This document shows positions 35,074 to 44,794 of a stretch of 64,000 nucleotides of DNA, one piece after another; positions within the stretch are counted from its first letter, which is position 1, and every line of letters starts with the position of its first letter. The notes beneath the pieces were generated by a model, which did not search any database, was not told the origin of the DNA, and was given only the letters and a program-made list of their open reading frames with translations. The position numbers and the translations under genes are program-made. Source of the stretch: CAZMGG01 sp964565715 (lineage in GTDB: Bacteria > Planctomycetota > UBA1135 > UBA2386); assembly GCA_964565715.1 (NCBI GenBank), contig CAZMGG010000001.1:1-64000 (forward strand). The letters are read 5' to 3'.

Positions 35074-36912
35074 CTATTGGACGTAATCGACTGTCCAGAC
35101 GTCACTTACAGGAAGCGGCGTGGTCAGGGCCACAAGTTCGGCCAGGGCTGCCTGGAAGTGCAGCCGCAGGCCCAGCAACGCCGGCGGGATCGGGCCCAGG
35201 GTCACCCGGGCGACGCCGGTCGTGGGATCGTGGGGGAACGTTCCCGGCAGCACGCCGAGGCTCTGCAGCTGGTTGCCGATGCCCAGGCTGACGACGCCGG
35301 GCACCACCGACGGCAGCAGGTCGGTGCTGTAGGCGAGCGCCGTGAGCACGGGGCCGCTGCCGCCCCCGCGGTGGATCAGCAGGTGCTGATCGCGACCGAC
35401 CGGGATCAGCCGTTCGCTGCGGAGCACCGCGCTCGCCGGCGTCACCAGGTCGACGGGCACCCAGCCGATCAGCACCGCCGGGTTGATGACGCCCACCGAG
35501 TAGGTGCCGGGCGCGCGCCCCTGCCGCGGATGCACCTCGATGCGCTGGTTGTCGAGCACGCGGAAGTAGCCGTTGGCCCAGTTGGCCGGGTCGGTGCTGG
35601 CGATCAGGTCCGGGCCGAACTGCACCTGCTCGATCCAGGCGAGGTTGTTGCCGGTGAGGACGATGCCCGCATCGGTCACGGTCGGCAGCGTCGGGTGCGC
35701 GCCCGGCGCGTTCAGCTGCGGGAACGGCAGCACCGGGAACGTGCCCGTCAGGCCGTGCAGCTGCGCCGTGCCGGTGACGTTCACCGTGCGGCCGGTGGGC
35801 TGGCTCTGCACCGTGGCGACGAGCGCGCCGAAGATGCCGAAGTAGGTGTTGGCCTGGTTGGCGCCGGCGCCGACCTGCAGCGGACCGTTCTGCAGCAGCG
35901 CGATGACGCCGCCGGCATTCGCCCGCGTGCCGGTGAGCGTGCCGGTCACCGTCTGGTAGTAGTGCCAATGCGTCGGATCGATCGGCCCGCCCTGGGCGAC
36001 ATAGGCCGTGGCCAGCAGGCCCAGGCTGGGCGCGCCGGCCGGCGGGTGGCCCGCCTGCCCCGCATCGACGCGGCCCTGCAGCACCAGATCGAGCTGCCAG
36101 GCGTCGTCGAGGGCCTGCAGGCTGGCGACGGTGCCGTGGATCTCGGCGTGGCCGTCGGTGTGCTCCGTCATCCGACCCGCCGGCACGAACACGTAGTCGC
36201 CGACGCCGGGCAGCACCAGCCCGCGGTCCGACGGCAGCGCGCTGTGGCTCGGATCCACCTGCACGTGCGTCAGGTCGAGGGCTCGGTCGGCCAGCAGATC
36301 GCAGTGGAACGCGGCGGTGCTCACCGCGCCGAACGGGAACGCCGGCTGCTGCAGCACCTGCACCGTGAACGTCGCCGACGCGCCGAGCAGCCCGTTCCGG
36401 TTGCTGGCGCCGGCACCCACCTGCACCGCCCCGTTCTGCAGCTGCAGCGCGACCCGCGCGCCCTCCAGGTTGCGCACGCCGGTCAGCGTGCCGCTGGCGG
36501 TCGTGTAGTAGCGGAACGTCGCCGGGTCCACCGGGCCGCTCGGCGCGTAGGCCCCGGGCAGCAGGCCGAGCACCGGCGCGCCCGCCGGCGGGTGGCCGGC
36601 GTTGCCCGGATCGACGCGGCCGCCGAACACCAGGTCGACCAGGAACGCGTCGTAGATCACCGACGCGCTCAGGATGCGGCCGGTGAGCCGCGCGCTGCCG
36701 TTCGGCAGTTCGACGAACTGGCCGCCGCCGCTCAGCACGAAGTCGGTGCCGATGCCGGGGATGTGGAACAGCACGCCGGCGGCCTGTGCCGACAGTGCCG
36801 GGTCGGCCTGCGGCTGGCGCGCGGTGCGGTAGCTCGGCGACTGGGCCGGCGCGATGCCGGCGAGGAGCACGGCGGCGAGGGCGAGGCCGCGACAGGCGAG
36901 GGTGCGGGTCAA
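35074..36912 (-). CDS. Secreted protein with internally duplicated ~140-residue domain
   Basis: 612 residues from TTG 36912, chosen because a signal peptide follows directly (LTRTLACRGLALAAVLLAGI then APAQS) and no ATG/GTG fits. Two tandem copies of a beta-rich domain are visible: RVDPGNAGHPPAGAPVLGLL ... GTLTGVRNLEG ... NGAVQVGAGASNRN, and RVDAGQAGHPPAGAPSLGLL ... GTLTGTRANAG ... NGPLQVGAGANQAN. The C-terminal ~120 residues are the shared secreted-protein domain (LLGLRLHFQAALAEL). No enzyme motif. The gene lies 89 bases upstream of the GT2 gene on the same strand. Confidence 0.8.
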   Translation of the reverse strand: MTRTLACRGLALAAVLLAGIAPAQSPSYRTARQPQADPALSAQAAGVLFHIPGIGTDFVLSGGGQFVELPNGSARLTGRILSASVIYDAFLVDLVFGGRVDPGNAGHPPAGAPVLGLLPGAYAPSGPVDPATFRYYTTASGTLTGVRNLEGARVALQLQNGAVQVGAGASNRNGLLGASATFTVQVLQQPAFPFGAVSTAAFHCDLLADRALDLTHVQVDPSHSALPSDRGLVLPGVGDYVFVPAGRMTEHTDGHAEIHGTVASLQALDDAWQLDLVLQGRVDAGQAGHPPAGAPSLGLLATAYVAQGGPIDPTHWHYYQTVTGTLTGTRANAGGVIALLQNGPLQVGAGANQANTYFGIFGALVATVQSQPTGRTVNVTGTAQLHGLTGTFPVLPFPQLNAPGAHPTLPTVTDAGIVLTGNNLAWIEQVQFGPDLIASTDPANWANGYFRVLDNQRIEVHPRQGRAPGTYSVGVINPAVLIGWVPVDLVTPASAVLRSERLIPVGRDQHLLIHRGGGSGPVLTALAYSTDLLPSVVPGVVSLGIGNQLQSLGVLPGTFPHDPTTGVARVTLGPIPPALLGLRLHFQAALAELVALTTPLPVSDVWTVDYVQ

Positions 36913-37151
36913 GGTGCGGTGCGGAAGATGGGCCGGAGGGTGCGGCCGATCGGCAGGCAGCGCACGATGGCCACCGAAGGCTACCCCGTGCTTTGCGGCA
37001 TGCGGGAAACGGCTCCTGGCCCACGACTGGCACCCATCCCGGAACCCTCCCTGCCATGGCCGTTTCGGGCCGCGGCGCCCGATCCAGGTCTTCTTCCGGA
37101 TCGCGCAGGCGACCGGCACCCCGAGCGGGGATCGACCTACACTCCGGCCTC

Positions 37152-38912
37152 GTGCGAACGACCCCGACCCGGCGGCTGTTGCTGGCGCTGACCTTCCTCT
37201 TGGGATCGGCCGTGGCCCAGACCCCGGCGCGCTGGCAGGTCCCCCCGCGCGGCGGCGTGATCTACCAGCGACAGGCGAAGGAACGCAGCGAGGTGCAGGA
37301 GCCCGCCGGCCGCCGCATCTCCATGGCACCATGGGGCACCCGCGCCGCCGCCATGCTGCTGGCCAGCGAACTGGACGAGCGGCAGGAGCACGCCAGGCTG
37401 CCCCTCGTCGATCTCCGCGACCTGCTGGCGACGATGGCCTTCGACCTGCGTGGTCCCGGCGCTGCCGCGCCGCACGACGTGGGGCCGTTCCACCGTCGCT
37501 CGGCCTGCCGCGTCCGCATCGTGCGTGGCGCACCGGACGCCGAGGGCTGGGCCACGCACACCGCGACCCTCGAGCCGCGACCATTGCCGCCCGACTCGGG
37601 CTTCGCGCACCTGACGCTGCCCGCCGTGCGCGGCACCGCCGAGGTCCGCCGCCACTTCGATCCGGCGCGCGGCGTCGTCGATCGCTTCACCGGCCGCCTG
37701 GACCTCGAGCTGGTCCACGCCGACGCCGCCAGCAGCGAATGGCGGCGCGGCACCGTCACCGTCACCGAGGACTGGACCTTCGATCTCGCCGTCGGCCCCG
37801 ACGACGTGGCGCTCGGCGCCCGCGTCAACGACGCGATCCGCCGCGGCAAGGAGCACCTGCGGGCCGAACTGCGCCGGCAGAAGCTGCTGCCGCCCCGGGG
37901 TGACGGCGCCGATCGCCGTGGCGCCGGCGGCGAGCTGGCCCTGGCGCTCCTCACCCTGGTCAAGTGCGGCCACGGCCTCGACGACGCCCTGGTGGCCATG
38001 GGCTTCGCCGACCTCCGCCGCCGCGAACTGCGCCAGACCTATGAGCTGGCCCTGGCGATCCTGGCCATGGAGGCGCTCCACGCGCCGCCTGGCGAACGCG
38101 ACGCCCTGCACGCCGGCACCCTGGAGCGGCCCTGGCCGCGCCGGCTGTCGCCCGAGGACCTGCAGATCGTGCGCGACTGGACCACCCGCCTGCTCGACAA
38201 CGCCGATGCGACCGTCGACCGGGCCTACCTCCGCCGCTGGCGCTATCAGGGCGGCCCCGGCTGGGACAACTCCAACAACCAGTACGCCATGCTCGGCCTC
38301 TATGCGGCCCAGCTCTGCGGCGTCGACTTCTCGCCGCAGGTCTGGACCGCCGCCGCCAATCACTGGCTCGAGGTCATGACGGTCACCGATCCGACGCCGG
38401 CGGTGCCGCGCCTCCTGTCCGCCGCCGAACGCCGCCGCGAGGCCACCGGCGAGCGCATCGCCCGCACCGGCACGCCGGTGCCCGAGGTCGCCTGGGGCTA
38501 CACCACCGGCCCCAAGGTCTTCGGCAGCATGACTGCGGGCGCCGTCGCGGGCCTCGCTATCTGCGCCTCGGGCCTCCGCATGCAGGGCAAGGGTGACCCC
38601 GGCCTCCTGCGCCGCATCGACGACGCCCAGCGCGGCGGCCTGCGCTGGCTCGGCCGTCACCTGTCGGTGCGCGGCAATCCGGGCAGCGCCTGGGAGTGGG
38701 CGATGTGGGAGTACTACTGGCTCTACGGCCTGGAACGGGCCTGCGAGCTGAGCCGCGTCGCCGTCCTCGACGACCGCGACTGGTATTGCGAGGGCGCCCT
38801 GCAGATCCTCGGCCAGCAGGGCCCGCAGGGCCAATGGGCCCGCCTCGACGACACCTGCTTCGCCCTGCTCTTCCTGCAGAAGGCGACGCTGCCGCCGATC
38901 ACGCCCCGCTGA
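37152..38912 (+). CDS. Secreted squalene-cyclase-like toroid protein, paralog of 26069-27376
   Basis: 586 residues from GTG 37152, which directly precedes a signal peptide (VRTTPTRRLLLALTFLLGSA then VAQT). Residues ~30-250 are a domain of unknown type. From ~260 the alpha/alpha-toroid starts: ELRQTYELALAILAMEALHA, NSNNQYAMLGLYAAQLCGVD, GYTTGPKVFGSMTAGAVAGL, WEYYWLYGLERACELSRV, DDTCFALLFLQKATLPP. Motif order matches the shorter protein at 26069, giving a paralog pair. The DxDD catalytic motif is absent. Upstream 36913-37151 (239 bases) holds no other gene. Confidence 0.75.
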   Translation: MRTTPTRRLLLALTFLLGSAVAQTPARWQVPPRGGVIYQRQAKERSEVQEPAGRRISMAPWGTRAAAMLLASELDERQEHARLPLVDLRDLLATMAFDLRGPGAAAPHDVGPFHRRSACRVRIVRGAPDAEGWATHTATLEPRPLPPDSGFAHLTLPAVRGTAEVRRHFDPARGVVDRFTGRLDLELVHADAASSEWRRGTVTVTEDWTFDLAVGPDDVALGARVNDAIRRGKEHLRAELRRQKLLPPRGDGADRRGAGGELALALLTLVKCGHGLDDALVAMGFADLRRRELRQTYELALAILAMEALHAPPGERDALHAGTLERPWPRRLSPEDLQIVRDWTTRLLDNADATVDRAYLRRWRYQGGPGWDNSNNQYAMLGLYAAQLCGVDFSPQVWTAAANHWLEVMTVTDPTPAVPRLLSAAERRREATGERIARTGTPVPEVAWGYTTGPKVFGSMTAGAVAGLAICASGLRMQGKGDPGLLRRIDDAQRGGLRWLGRHLSVRGNPGSAWEWAMWEYYWLYGLERACELSRVAVLDDRDWYCEGALQILGQQGPQGQWARLDDTCFALLFLQKATLPPITPR

Positions 38913-38921
38913 CGGCTCGCG

Positions 38922-40361
38922 CTACTCCGCCCAGTCCGGCGCCAGCAGCCGCCGCTTGCCGTCATGGCTGCGCGGCACGTCCTCGCCCTCGCCGAACTCG
39001 CGATCCCAGAGCTGGCAGGTCACCTGCTTGTGCCGCTGGTCGAGCCCCTCGCAGTAGTTGGTGAACTTGCAGCGCCGCACCTCGCCGCCGCGGCCGAGCC
39101 GCACCTTCCGGAACCAGTCGGGATCGGCCAGGGTCTGCCGCGCCGCCGCCACGGCGTCGGCTTCGCCGTCGGCGAGGATCCGCTCGGCCTGCGACCAGGC
39201 GCAGATGCCGCCGGCGGTGACCACCGGCGTGGTGAACCCCTGAGCCCGCACCGCCCGCCGCACTGCCGCCGCCAGCCCGACGTTGCGACCGAACGGGCCC
39301 CGGGCGTCGCTCCGCACCGGCGGCATGCACTCGTGGCCCGATTTGCCGGTGTAGGGATAGGCGGCCTCGCCGACCCGCGGCTGCCGCGCGTCGTCGAACT
39401 TGCCGCCCTTGCTCAGCGACAGGAAGTCCATGCCGGCCCGCGCGAACGCGATGCCATAGGCGACTGCGTCGTCGATGGTACTGCCGCCCGGAATGGCCTC
39501 GTCGCCGAGGAACCGGCAGCCCACCGCGAAACCCCTGCCGACCCGTTCCCGCACCGCGCGGTACACCGCCAATGGCAGCCGCAGCCGGGCTTCCGGCGTG
39601 CCGCCGTAGCCGTCGCTGCGGACATTGGTGCGGGAGAGGAACGACGCCATGGTGTAGGCGTGGGCATAGTGCAGCTCGACGCCATCGAAGCCGGCCTGCT
39701 CGGCGCGGGCCGCGGCATCGGCGAACAGGCCGGGCAGGACCTGGGGCAGGTCGCGGATGTGGGGGAGGTGCAGGTCGTTGACCTCTTCGCGATAGCCATG
39801 GGCGTAGTCGCGATGCTCGCGCGGCGTGAGGACCTCGGCCAGTCGTTCGTCGGACATCGCCGCCAATGCGGCCCGGACCTCGTCGTCATTGGCGGCGCCG
39901 GGGCACGCGCGGCGGTGGGCGTCGGTGAGGGCCAGGAAGCGCTGGAAGAACTTCGCCTTCTCGGGGCGTCGTTTGATCGTGAGGAAGTCGATGATCTGCA
40001 GGAACAGACGGGTCTCGCCGTGGCTGGCCTCGCGCACCGCGGCGACGAGGTCACGCAATCCCGGGACGAAGCGGTCGTGGCCGACCCGCAGCAATGGCCC
40101 GCTGGGGATGTCGCGGATGCCGGTGGCCTCGACGACCAGCACGCCGGGGCGGCCGCGCGCGAAGCGGGTGTACCAGGCGATGACGTCGGGCGTGACGAAG
40201 CCGTCGTCGCTGGCGCGCCACGGCACCATCGCCGGCACCCAGGTGCGGGTGGCAGCGGTGACGGGGCCCAGCGTGAGGGGCCGGAACCAGAGCCCGGCGC
40301 GGGCCTCCGCGGCGGTGGGCCAGCGTTCGGTGGGGACCTGGTGCCAGACGACTTCGGACAT
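38922..40361 (-). CDS. Old Yellow Enzyme-family NADH:flavin oxidoreductase
   Basis: 479 residues. FMN-binding TIM barrel: RPLTLGPVTAATRTWVPAMV at the first strand, GVELHYAHAYTMASFLSRTN then VRSDGYGGTPEARLRLP (classic OYE signature), LSLSKGGKFDD, and VVTAGGICAWSQAERILADG with DAVAAARQTLADPDW. A Cys-containing tail (CKFTNYCEGLDQRHKQVTC) is reminiscent of the Fe-S segment of 2,4-dienoyl-CoA reductase-type relatives, but the C-terminal FAD/NAD domain of those enzymes is absent. Probably reduces an activated C=C bond; substrate unknown. Convergent with the toroid gene 9 bases away. Confidence 0.88.
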   Translation of the reverse strand: MSEVVWHQVPTERWPTAAEARAGLWFRPLTLGPVTAATRTWVPAMVPWRASDDGFVTPDVIAWYTRFARGRPGVLVVEATGIRDIPSGPLLRVGHDRFVPGLRDLVAAVREASHGETRLFLQIIDFLTIKRRPEKAKFFQRFLALTDAHRRACPGAANDDEVRAALAAMSDERLAEVLTPREHRDYAHGYREEVNDLHLPHIRDLPQVLPGLFADAAARAEQAGFDGVELHYAHAYTMASFLSRTNVRSDGYGGTPEARLRLPLAVYRAVRERVGRGFAVGCRFLGDEAIPGGSTIDDAVAYGIAFARAGMDFLSLSKGGKFDDARQPRVGEAAYPYTGKSGHECMPPVRSDARGPFGRNVGLAAAVRRAVRAQGFTTPVVTAGGICAWSQAERILADGEADAVAAARQTLADPDWFRKVRLGRGGEVRRCKFTNYCEGLDQRHKQVTCQLWDREFGEGEDVPRSHDGKRRLLAPDWAE

Positions 40362-40448
40362 GGGGGGAGGATAGGGTGGAGGCGTGATGTTCCGGCGGGA
40401 GATCGCGGGCGACGTGGGGGATGGCCTGCGCCCGATGTGACGATGTGC

Positions 40449-42614
40449 TCAGTCGCCCAGCATGACCCGCAGCCCATGGGTCAGCGTCACATTGCCCATG
40501 GTGCTGCCGGCGGGGTCGACCAGCGCACCCTGCGCGTGGAACCGCATCCCCACCAGGGTGGGCACGTGGGGCACCTGGAAGGCGAAACGGGCGACCCCGC
40601 CAACCGTTGGCCGTGACAGGGTCGTCAGCTGCTGTGACACCCAAACCGTGCAGCCGCCCGCCAGTGGGGTTGCGACCTCGCCGACGCCCACCACCAGGAA
40701 AGCCGGCGCAGAAGACGGACCACCACCAACCTCCAGACTGAACTGCGTGTCGATCACCGGGCGATCAAGCACGGCCAGCGTCGGCGCCGGGCCAGACGCA
40801 CAACCGGTGCCGTAGGGCTGGGCGTCCGGGGCCCGATCGGTCAGCTGGTACACGTTCGGCGGCCACACCGCCAGCAGTCGGCCACTCACCGGGTCGGACA
40901 CCATGCGCAACCAGGAGACACTTGTGCTCAGGCCGCTCACCGCCACCCAGTCGGTGCCCGTCCACTCGACGCTGGTCAGGCCGAGCATCAGCAGTCGCCC
41001 GGTCGCGGGCCGCAGGGCCATGGTGCCGCCGCTACCGGCATGGAGCGGCATGGGGCTGGTCCGCTGCAGCTGCCACGCGGCACCATCCCATGCCCACGTG
41101 TCGCTGACGGCAGCTGGGTCGAACCCGCCGAAGAGGATGACCTGGCGACGGATGGGATCGAAGCCAGCCACGGCGAACTGGCGCGGCGTCGGCGCCACTG
41201 GCGTGGTCGCGCGCCGCCAGCCGGCGCTGTTCCACAGCCAGGTATCGCCGAACCTGGCGGTGTGATCACTACCGCCGAACAGGAGCACGTCGCCGTTCGG
41301 ATCCTCGGTCAGCACGAATCCGATCCGGGGCGACGGCATCGGGCCGGTGCTGTGCGCGTGCCAGTTGCCTCCATCCCAAGTCCAGGTGTCGCCCAACACC
41401 GAGTTACCGGTTGCGCCGCCGCCGAACATGAGCACCCGCTGACTCGCCTGCGACCACGCCAGCTGTGTCGAGTGGCGCGCGGCAGGAACGGTGCTCGGCG
41501 CCACCCACCGCCACCGGCGATCGAACACCGCGGTCAGATCGGGGATCGGTCCCTGGGAGAACTGTTCGGCAGTGCCGCCGAAGCCCACGAACTGTCGTCG
41601 CACCGGATCGAAGGCGAAGGCCAGGTTGTTCCGCGGCGTCGGCAGGGGAAACCGCACCACCTCCGACCAGACGTCGCCCGCCGGTTGGCGCTGCAGCCGC
41701 CACACTGCGCGGGCCGGGTTGCGACCGATCCCGGCCTGCCAGCCACCGTAACTCACCAGCATCAGCCCCCGGTCGTCCGGAAACATCTGCGCCCGCTGCT
41801 GCAGGCCGGGGTCGCCGATGGTTGGCAGTTGGATCCAGGAGCCGGCCAGCAACTGCCAGGTGGCGGTGCTGGCAGCGTCGCCGCCTTGCAGGATCAGGCG
41901 CCGATGGTGCGGATCATGCGCCAGCGACGCCCAGTGCCGCGGTCCTGGCGGCGCTGCGGAATGCAGCTGCGTCCAGGCGAAGCCATCCCAGGCCCAGGTG
42001 TCGGCGAGCGGGCCGGCGCCGGCGTCGCCGCCATAGAGAACGCAACAGCCAAGGTCTGGATCGAACGCCAGTGCCGCCCCGGTGCGCGGCGAGGGCCCCG
42101 TCGGCGGCGTCATCCGCCACCACTGGCGCCCATCCCATTCGTACAGTGCACTGCCGGCTGTCGTCGAACCGAACGACACCAGGCGACCGCGTCGGGAATC
42201 CCATGCCACCGCGACCGGCTGCGAGTACGGCGGGACGTTGCCACCGGTGGTCCACCCCCACGCGCCGCCCTGCCAGGCTCCCACCCAGTGACCGGTCTGC
42301 GTTGCGGTGTCTGTCGCCACGGCCAGGACGCGGCCGGCCGCGGGATCCTGCAGCAGGTGATCGATAGACATCCGGCTGCGCGATTGCACCGACCCCATGC
42401 CCGGCACGAACCTCTCGCTGGCCTCGCCACCGCTCCATTGCCAGAACGCCAGATTGGCATCCACCAGCAGCAGTTGGCCGCGGGCGGTGTCCCACGTGAC
42501 GGTGGTCACCGGCGGCGCCATCGGCAACTGGTTCCAGGCCGGCGTCTGCGCCCCGGAGGCGACGATGATGCAAGCGCAGCAGGCCACTGGTCCCACATTC
42601 CTGGTGGCATTCAT
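40449..42614 (-). CDS. Secreted kelch-like beta-propeller protein
   Basis: 721 residues from ATG 42614. An N-terminal signal segment (VGPVACCACIIVASGAQTPA) is followed by kelch-type repeats of the form [AG]-x-D-[PS]-x-R-[RG]... [LF]-[LF]-G-G ... DTW-x-[WF]-[DN]-G, e.g. LGCCVLYGGDAGAGPLADTW, VLMFGGGATGNSVLGDTW, DVLLFGGSDHTARFGDTW and VILFGGFDPAAVSDTWAW. The C-terminal ~120 residues are the shared domain starting YGTGC and ending LVGMRFHAQGALVDP. It begins 3 bases after the stop of a second kelch gene (42618-44687), forming a tandem pair. Extracellular binding role is likely. Confidence 0.85.
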   Translation of the reverse strand: MNATRNVGPVACCACIIVASGAQTPAWNQLPMAPPVTTVTWDTARGQLLLVDANLAFWQWSGGEASERFVPGMGSVQSRSRMSIDHLLQDPAAGRVLAVATDTATQTGHWVGAWQGGAWGWTTGGNVPPYSQPVAVAWDSRRGRLVSFGSTTAGSALYEWDGRQWWRMTPPTGPSPRTGAALAFDPDLGCCVLYGGDAGAGPLADTWAWDGFAWTQLHSAAPPGPRHWASLAHDPHHRRLILQGGDAASTATWQLLAGSWIQLPTIGDPGLQQRAQMFPDDRGLMLVSYGGWQAGIGRNPARAVWRLQRQPAGDVWSEVVRFPLPTPRNNLAFAFDPVRRQFVGFGGTAEQFSQGPIPDLTAVFDRRWRWVAPSTVPAARHSTQLAWSQASQRVLMFGGGATGNSVLGDTWTWDGGNWHAHSTGPMPSPRIGFVLTEDPNGDVLLFGGSDHTARFGDTWLWNSAGWRRATTPVAPTPRQFAVAGFDPIRRQVILFGGFDPAAVSDTWAWDGAAWQLQRTSPMPLHAGSGGTMALRPATGRLLMLGLTSVEWTGTDWVAVSGLSTSVSWLRMVSDPVSGRLLAVWPPNVYQLTDRAPDAQPYGTGCASGPAPTLAVLDRPVIDTQFSLEVGGGPSSAPAFLVVGVGEVATPLAGGCTVWVSQQLTTLSRPTVGGVARFAFQVPHVPTLVGMRFHAQGALVDPAGSTMGNVTLTHGLRVMLGD

Positions 42615-42617
42615 GGA

Positions 42618-44687
42618 TCAGTTCCCGATCGAGATGCGCAGGCCATCACTGAAGGTCACGCCCGAATAGACGCTGCGCTCCCGATCCAGCACGGCGGCCT
42701 GGACCGACAATGACTGGCCGCGCAGCGCGAAGCTGGGCGGCACTCCCAAGGGCACCCGGACATGGCCGGCGCCGTCCGTCACGACCATCTGGGTCAGGGC
42801 CGGCGGCCCAACCCACAGCACGCAACCAGACCCCATGTGCAGCGGCGGACCGCCGAAGCCGAACGCGAGCAGGCACGGAGTCCGGGGCACGAGCGAGGCG
42901 AGGTCGAGGGCCAGATCGCCGTTGCCGGTCACCGGTCGGCCATGGGTCATCAATCCCGGCGCACCACCGAGACCGCAGCCGTAGCCGAATCGTTCGGCCA
43001 ACGCGGGTGTGGCGGTGAACGCCGCCACCGCCCCGCTCCACGACGACGATCCCGTGTGGCGATGCTGGAGACTCAGCAACTGCCGGTTGCGCACATCGCT
43101 CACCAGGTAGACGCGGGTCGTGTCACCGGACTGGCCGCTGGCAGTCTGGTGCCACCGGACACCGTCCCACTGCGCTGTGAGCATGCTGCCGGCCTGTTGA
43201 TGGACAACGGTGCGCTGCGTGACGGGGTCGAAGCCCATGCCGGTCGAATCGGGCGGCCAGGTTCCGGTGGGAAAGCCCGCCATCTGGGTCCAAGCGGCGC
43301 CATTCCATTCCCAAGTCGTGTGTTGGGACAGCACCACTGTCCGCCTCCGCACCGGATCGTAGCTGGCCATCGCCTGCTGCCAGCTTCTCATCAGGAAGGG
43401 AGCGTTGCCGAGATTGGTCCAGTCGCCCCCGATCAGCCGCCATTGGTCGGTGAACCAGGTACTGGAGTCGGCGGTACCGCCCATCACCAGCACGCCGCCG
43501 CCTGGATCCTGCACCACCATGTGGTCACGGCGCGCCGGCGGTGTCACCGTCGGCGCGAGCAGGCGCCAGTCTGTGCCGTGCCATTCCCAGGTGTCGTTCA
43601 GGGGCTGATTCTGTGCATCGATACCGCCGAACAACACGAATGCCGACGCCGACGGTGACCATGCCATTCCGCTGCGGGCGCGGGCCGGGGGGACGGTCGC
43701 GGGCGAGTGCTGACGCCAGCTGCCGTCCCACACCCAGGTATCGTTCAGGAATGCCCCCCAATGGAGGGGCTGGCCGCCGAACATCAGCACCGACGCTGGC
43801 CCTCCGGCATACGCTGGGCGGTCGCGCGCCGATGGATGCATCGTAGGCAGTTGCCGCCATACGTTCCCTTCGAGTCGCCACAGACCCTCCGTCAGCCAGT
43901 GGGAGGCACCGAGCCGGAGGATGCCCCGCCCGTCGAACGCCAGGCCGACCTCCTGAGACGTGAACCCGGCCGGGGTCGGAATCTGTTGCCAGCCCGTGGC
44001 CGGGGAGAAGGTCCAGGTCGCCGGGCCCGGAGCCTGCATCATCAGCACCAGCCGGGCATGCAGCGGATCGAAGGTCATCTCCAGACTGTGGAGTGCATTC
44101 GGCGGGCCTCCGCCGGCGATCAACGTCCAATCCCGCCCATCCCACTGGTGCAGGCGCACCGGACTGCCCCCCGCCCGAACACACGTGCCGCGGGACGGAT
44201 CGAACACGAGGCGACCGCCGCTGCCGGGATTGTTCGCCGGCGCGATGCGGGACCAGACGACACCATCCCACTCCGCAACTTCGCCAGCGGTCGCAAACAG
44301 CCCGACCAGCCTTCGGCGCACCGGATCGAATGCGGTTGATCCAAGGTCCCAGAAGAGCGGAGCTGCAGCCGTAGTCCATTGCACCCCATTCCATGTGGCC
44401 ACTGCGGAAGGGATCATCGAGTGGATTTCGCCGCGCACCGGGTCGAACGCCGGACGTCCGCCGAAGATGTGCTGCGGGCCCATGCGTTGTGCAAATGCGG
44501 TGCCATCCCATTCCCACAGCCGCGTTCCTCGAGGCTGTTCGAGTATCACCACGACGCCGCGAGTGGAGTCGTAGACCATGGTGCCCGCCAGTGGCAGCGC
44601 CGGAAGCAACGCGAAGTCCTGGGACTGGGCCCGGGACGGCATCGACATCAGCATGGCGAGGCAACCGATGCGCAGTGCGGTGTGCAT
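42618..44687 (-). CDS. Secreted kelch-like beta-propeller protein, first gene of tandem pair
   Basis: 689 residues from ATG 44687 with signal peptide MHTALRIGCLAMLMSMPSRA then QSQD. Kelch-type repeats resemble those of the downstream gene: VGLFATAGEVAEWDGVVW, VLMFGGQPLHWGAFLNDTW, FVLFGGIDAQNQPLNDTWEW, GGVLVMGGTADSSTWFTDQW. The ending has FGYGCGLGGAPGLMTHGRPV and LRGQSLSVQAAVLDRERSVY, the shared C-terminal domain. Base composition is visibly less GC-rich than the flanking metabolic genes, as for the downstream partner. The pair probably arose by duplication and is co-transcribed. Confidence 0.85.
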   Translation of the reverse strand: MHTALRIGCLAMLMSMPSRAQSQDFALLPALPLAGTMVYDSTRGVVVILEQPRGTRLWEWDGTAFAQRMGPQHIFGGRPAFDPVRGEIHSMIPSAVATWNGVQWTTAAAPLFWDLGSTAFDPVRRRLVGLFATAGEVAEWDGVVWSRIAPANNPGSGGRLVFDPSRGTCVRAGGSPVRLHQWDGRDWTLIAGGGPPNALHSLEMTFDPLHARLVLMMQAPGPATWTFSPATGWQQIPTPAGFTSQEVGLAFDGRGILRLGASHWLTEGLWRLEGNVWRQLPTMHPSARDRPAYAGGPASVLMFGGQPLHWGAFLNDTWVWDGSWRQHSPATVPPARARSGMAWSPSASAFVLFGGIDAQNQPLNDTWEWHGTDWRLLAPTVTPPARRDHMVVQDPGGGVLVMGGTADSSTWFTDQWRLIGGDWTNLGNAPFLMRSWQQAMASYDPVRRRTVVLSQHTTWEWNGAAWTQMAGFPTGTWPPDSTGMGFDPVTQRTVVHQQAGSMLTAQWDGVRWHQTASGQSGDTTRVYLVSDVRNRQLLSLQHRHTGSSSWSGAVAAFTATPALAERFGYGCGLGGAPGLMTHGRPVTGNGDLALDLASLVPRTPCLLAFGFGGPPLHMGSGCVLWVGPPALTQMVVTDGAGHVRVPLGVPPSFALRGQSLSVQAAVLDRERSVYSGVTFSDGLRISIGN

Positions 44688-44794
44688 TGTCGCATTGGAC
44701 AGGGGCCGTCCGGCGCCGCAAGTGGGCCCGACGGGTGTGCAACCATCATCCACGGCAAAGGGAGGGTTTTGGCCGATCCGCACGCCTGCGGGAA

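Noticed and set aside
37585..38834. Minus-strand open frame opposite the second toroid gene
   Set aside because: Composition is Gln/Arg/Val-rich shadow with no motif, while the plus strand has a signal peptide and toroid repeats.
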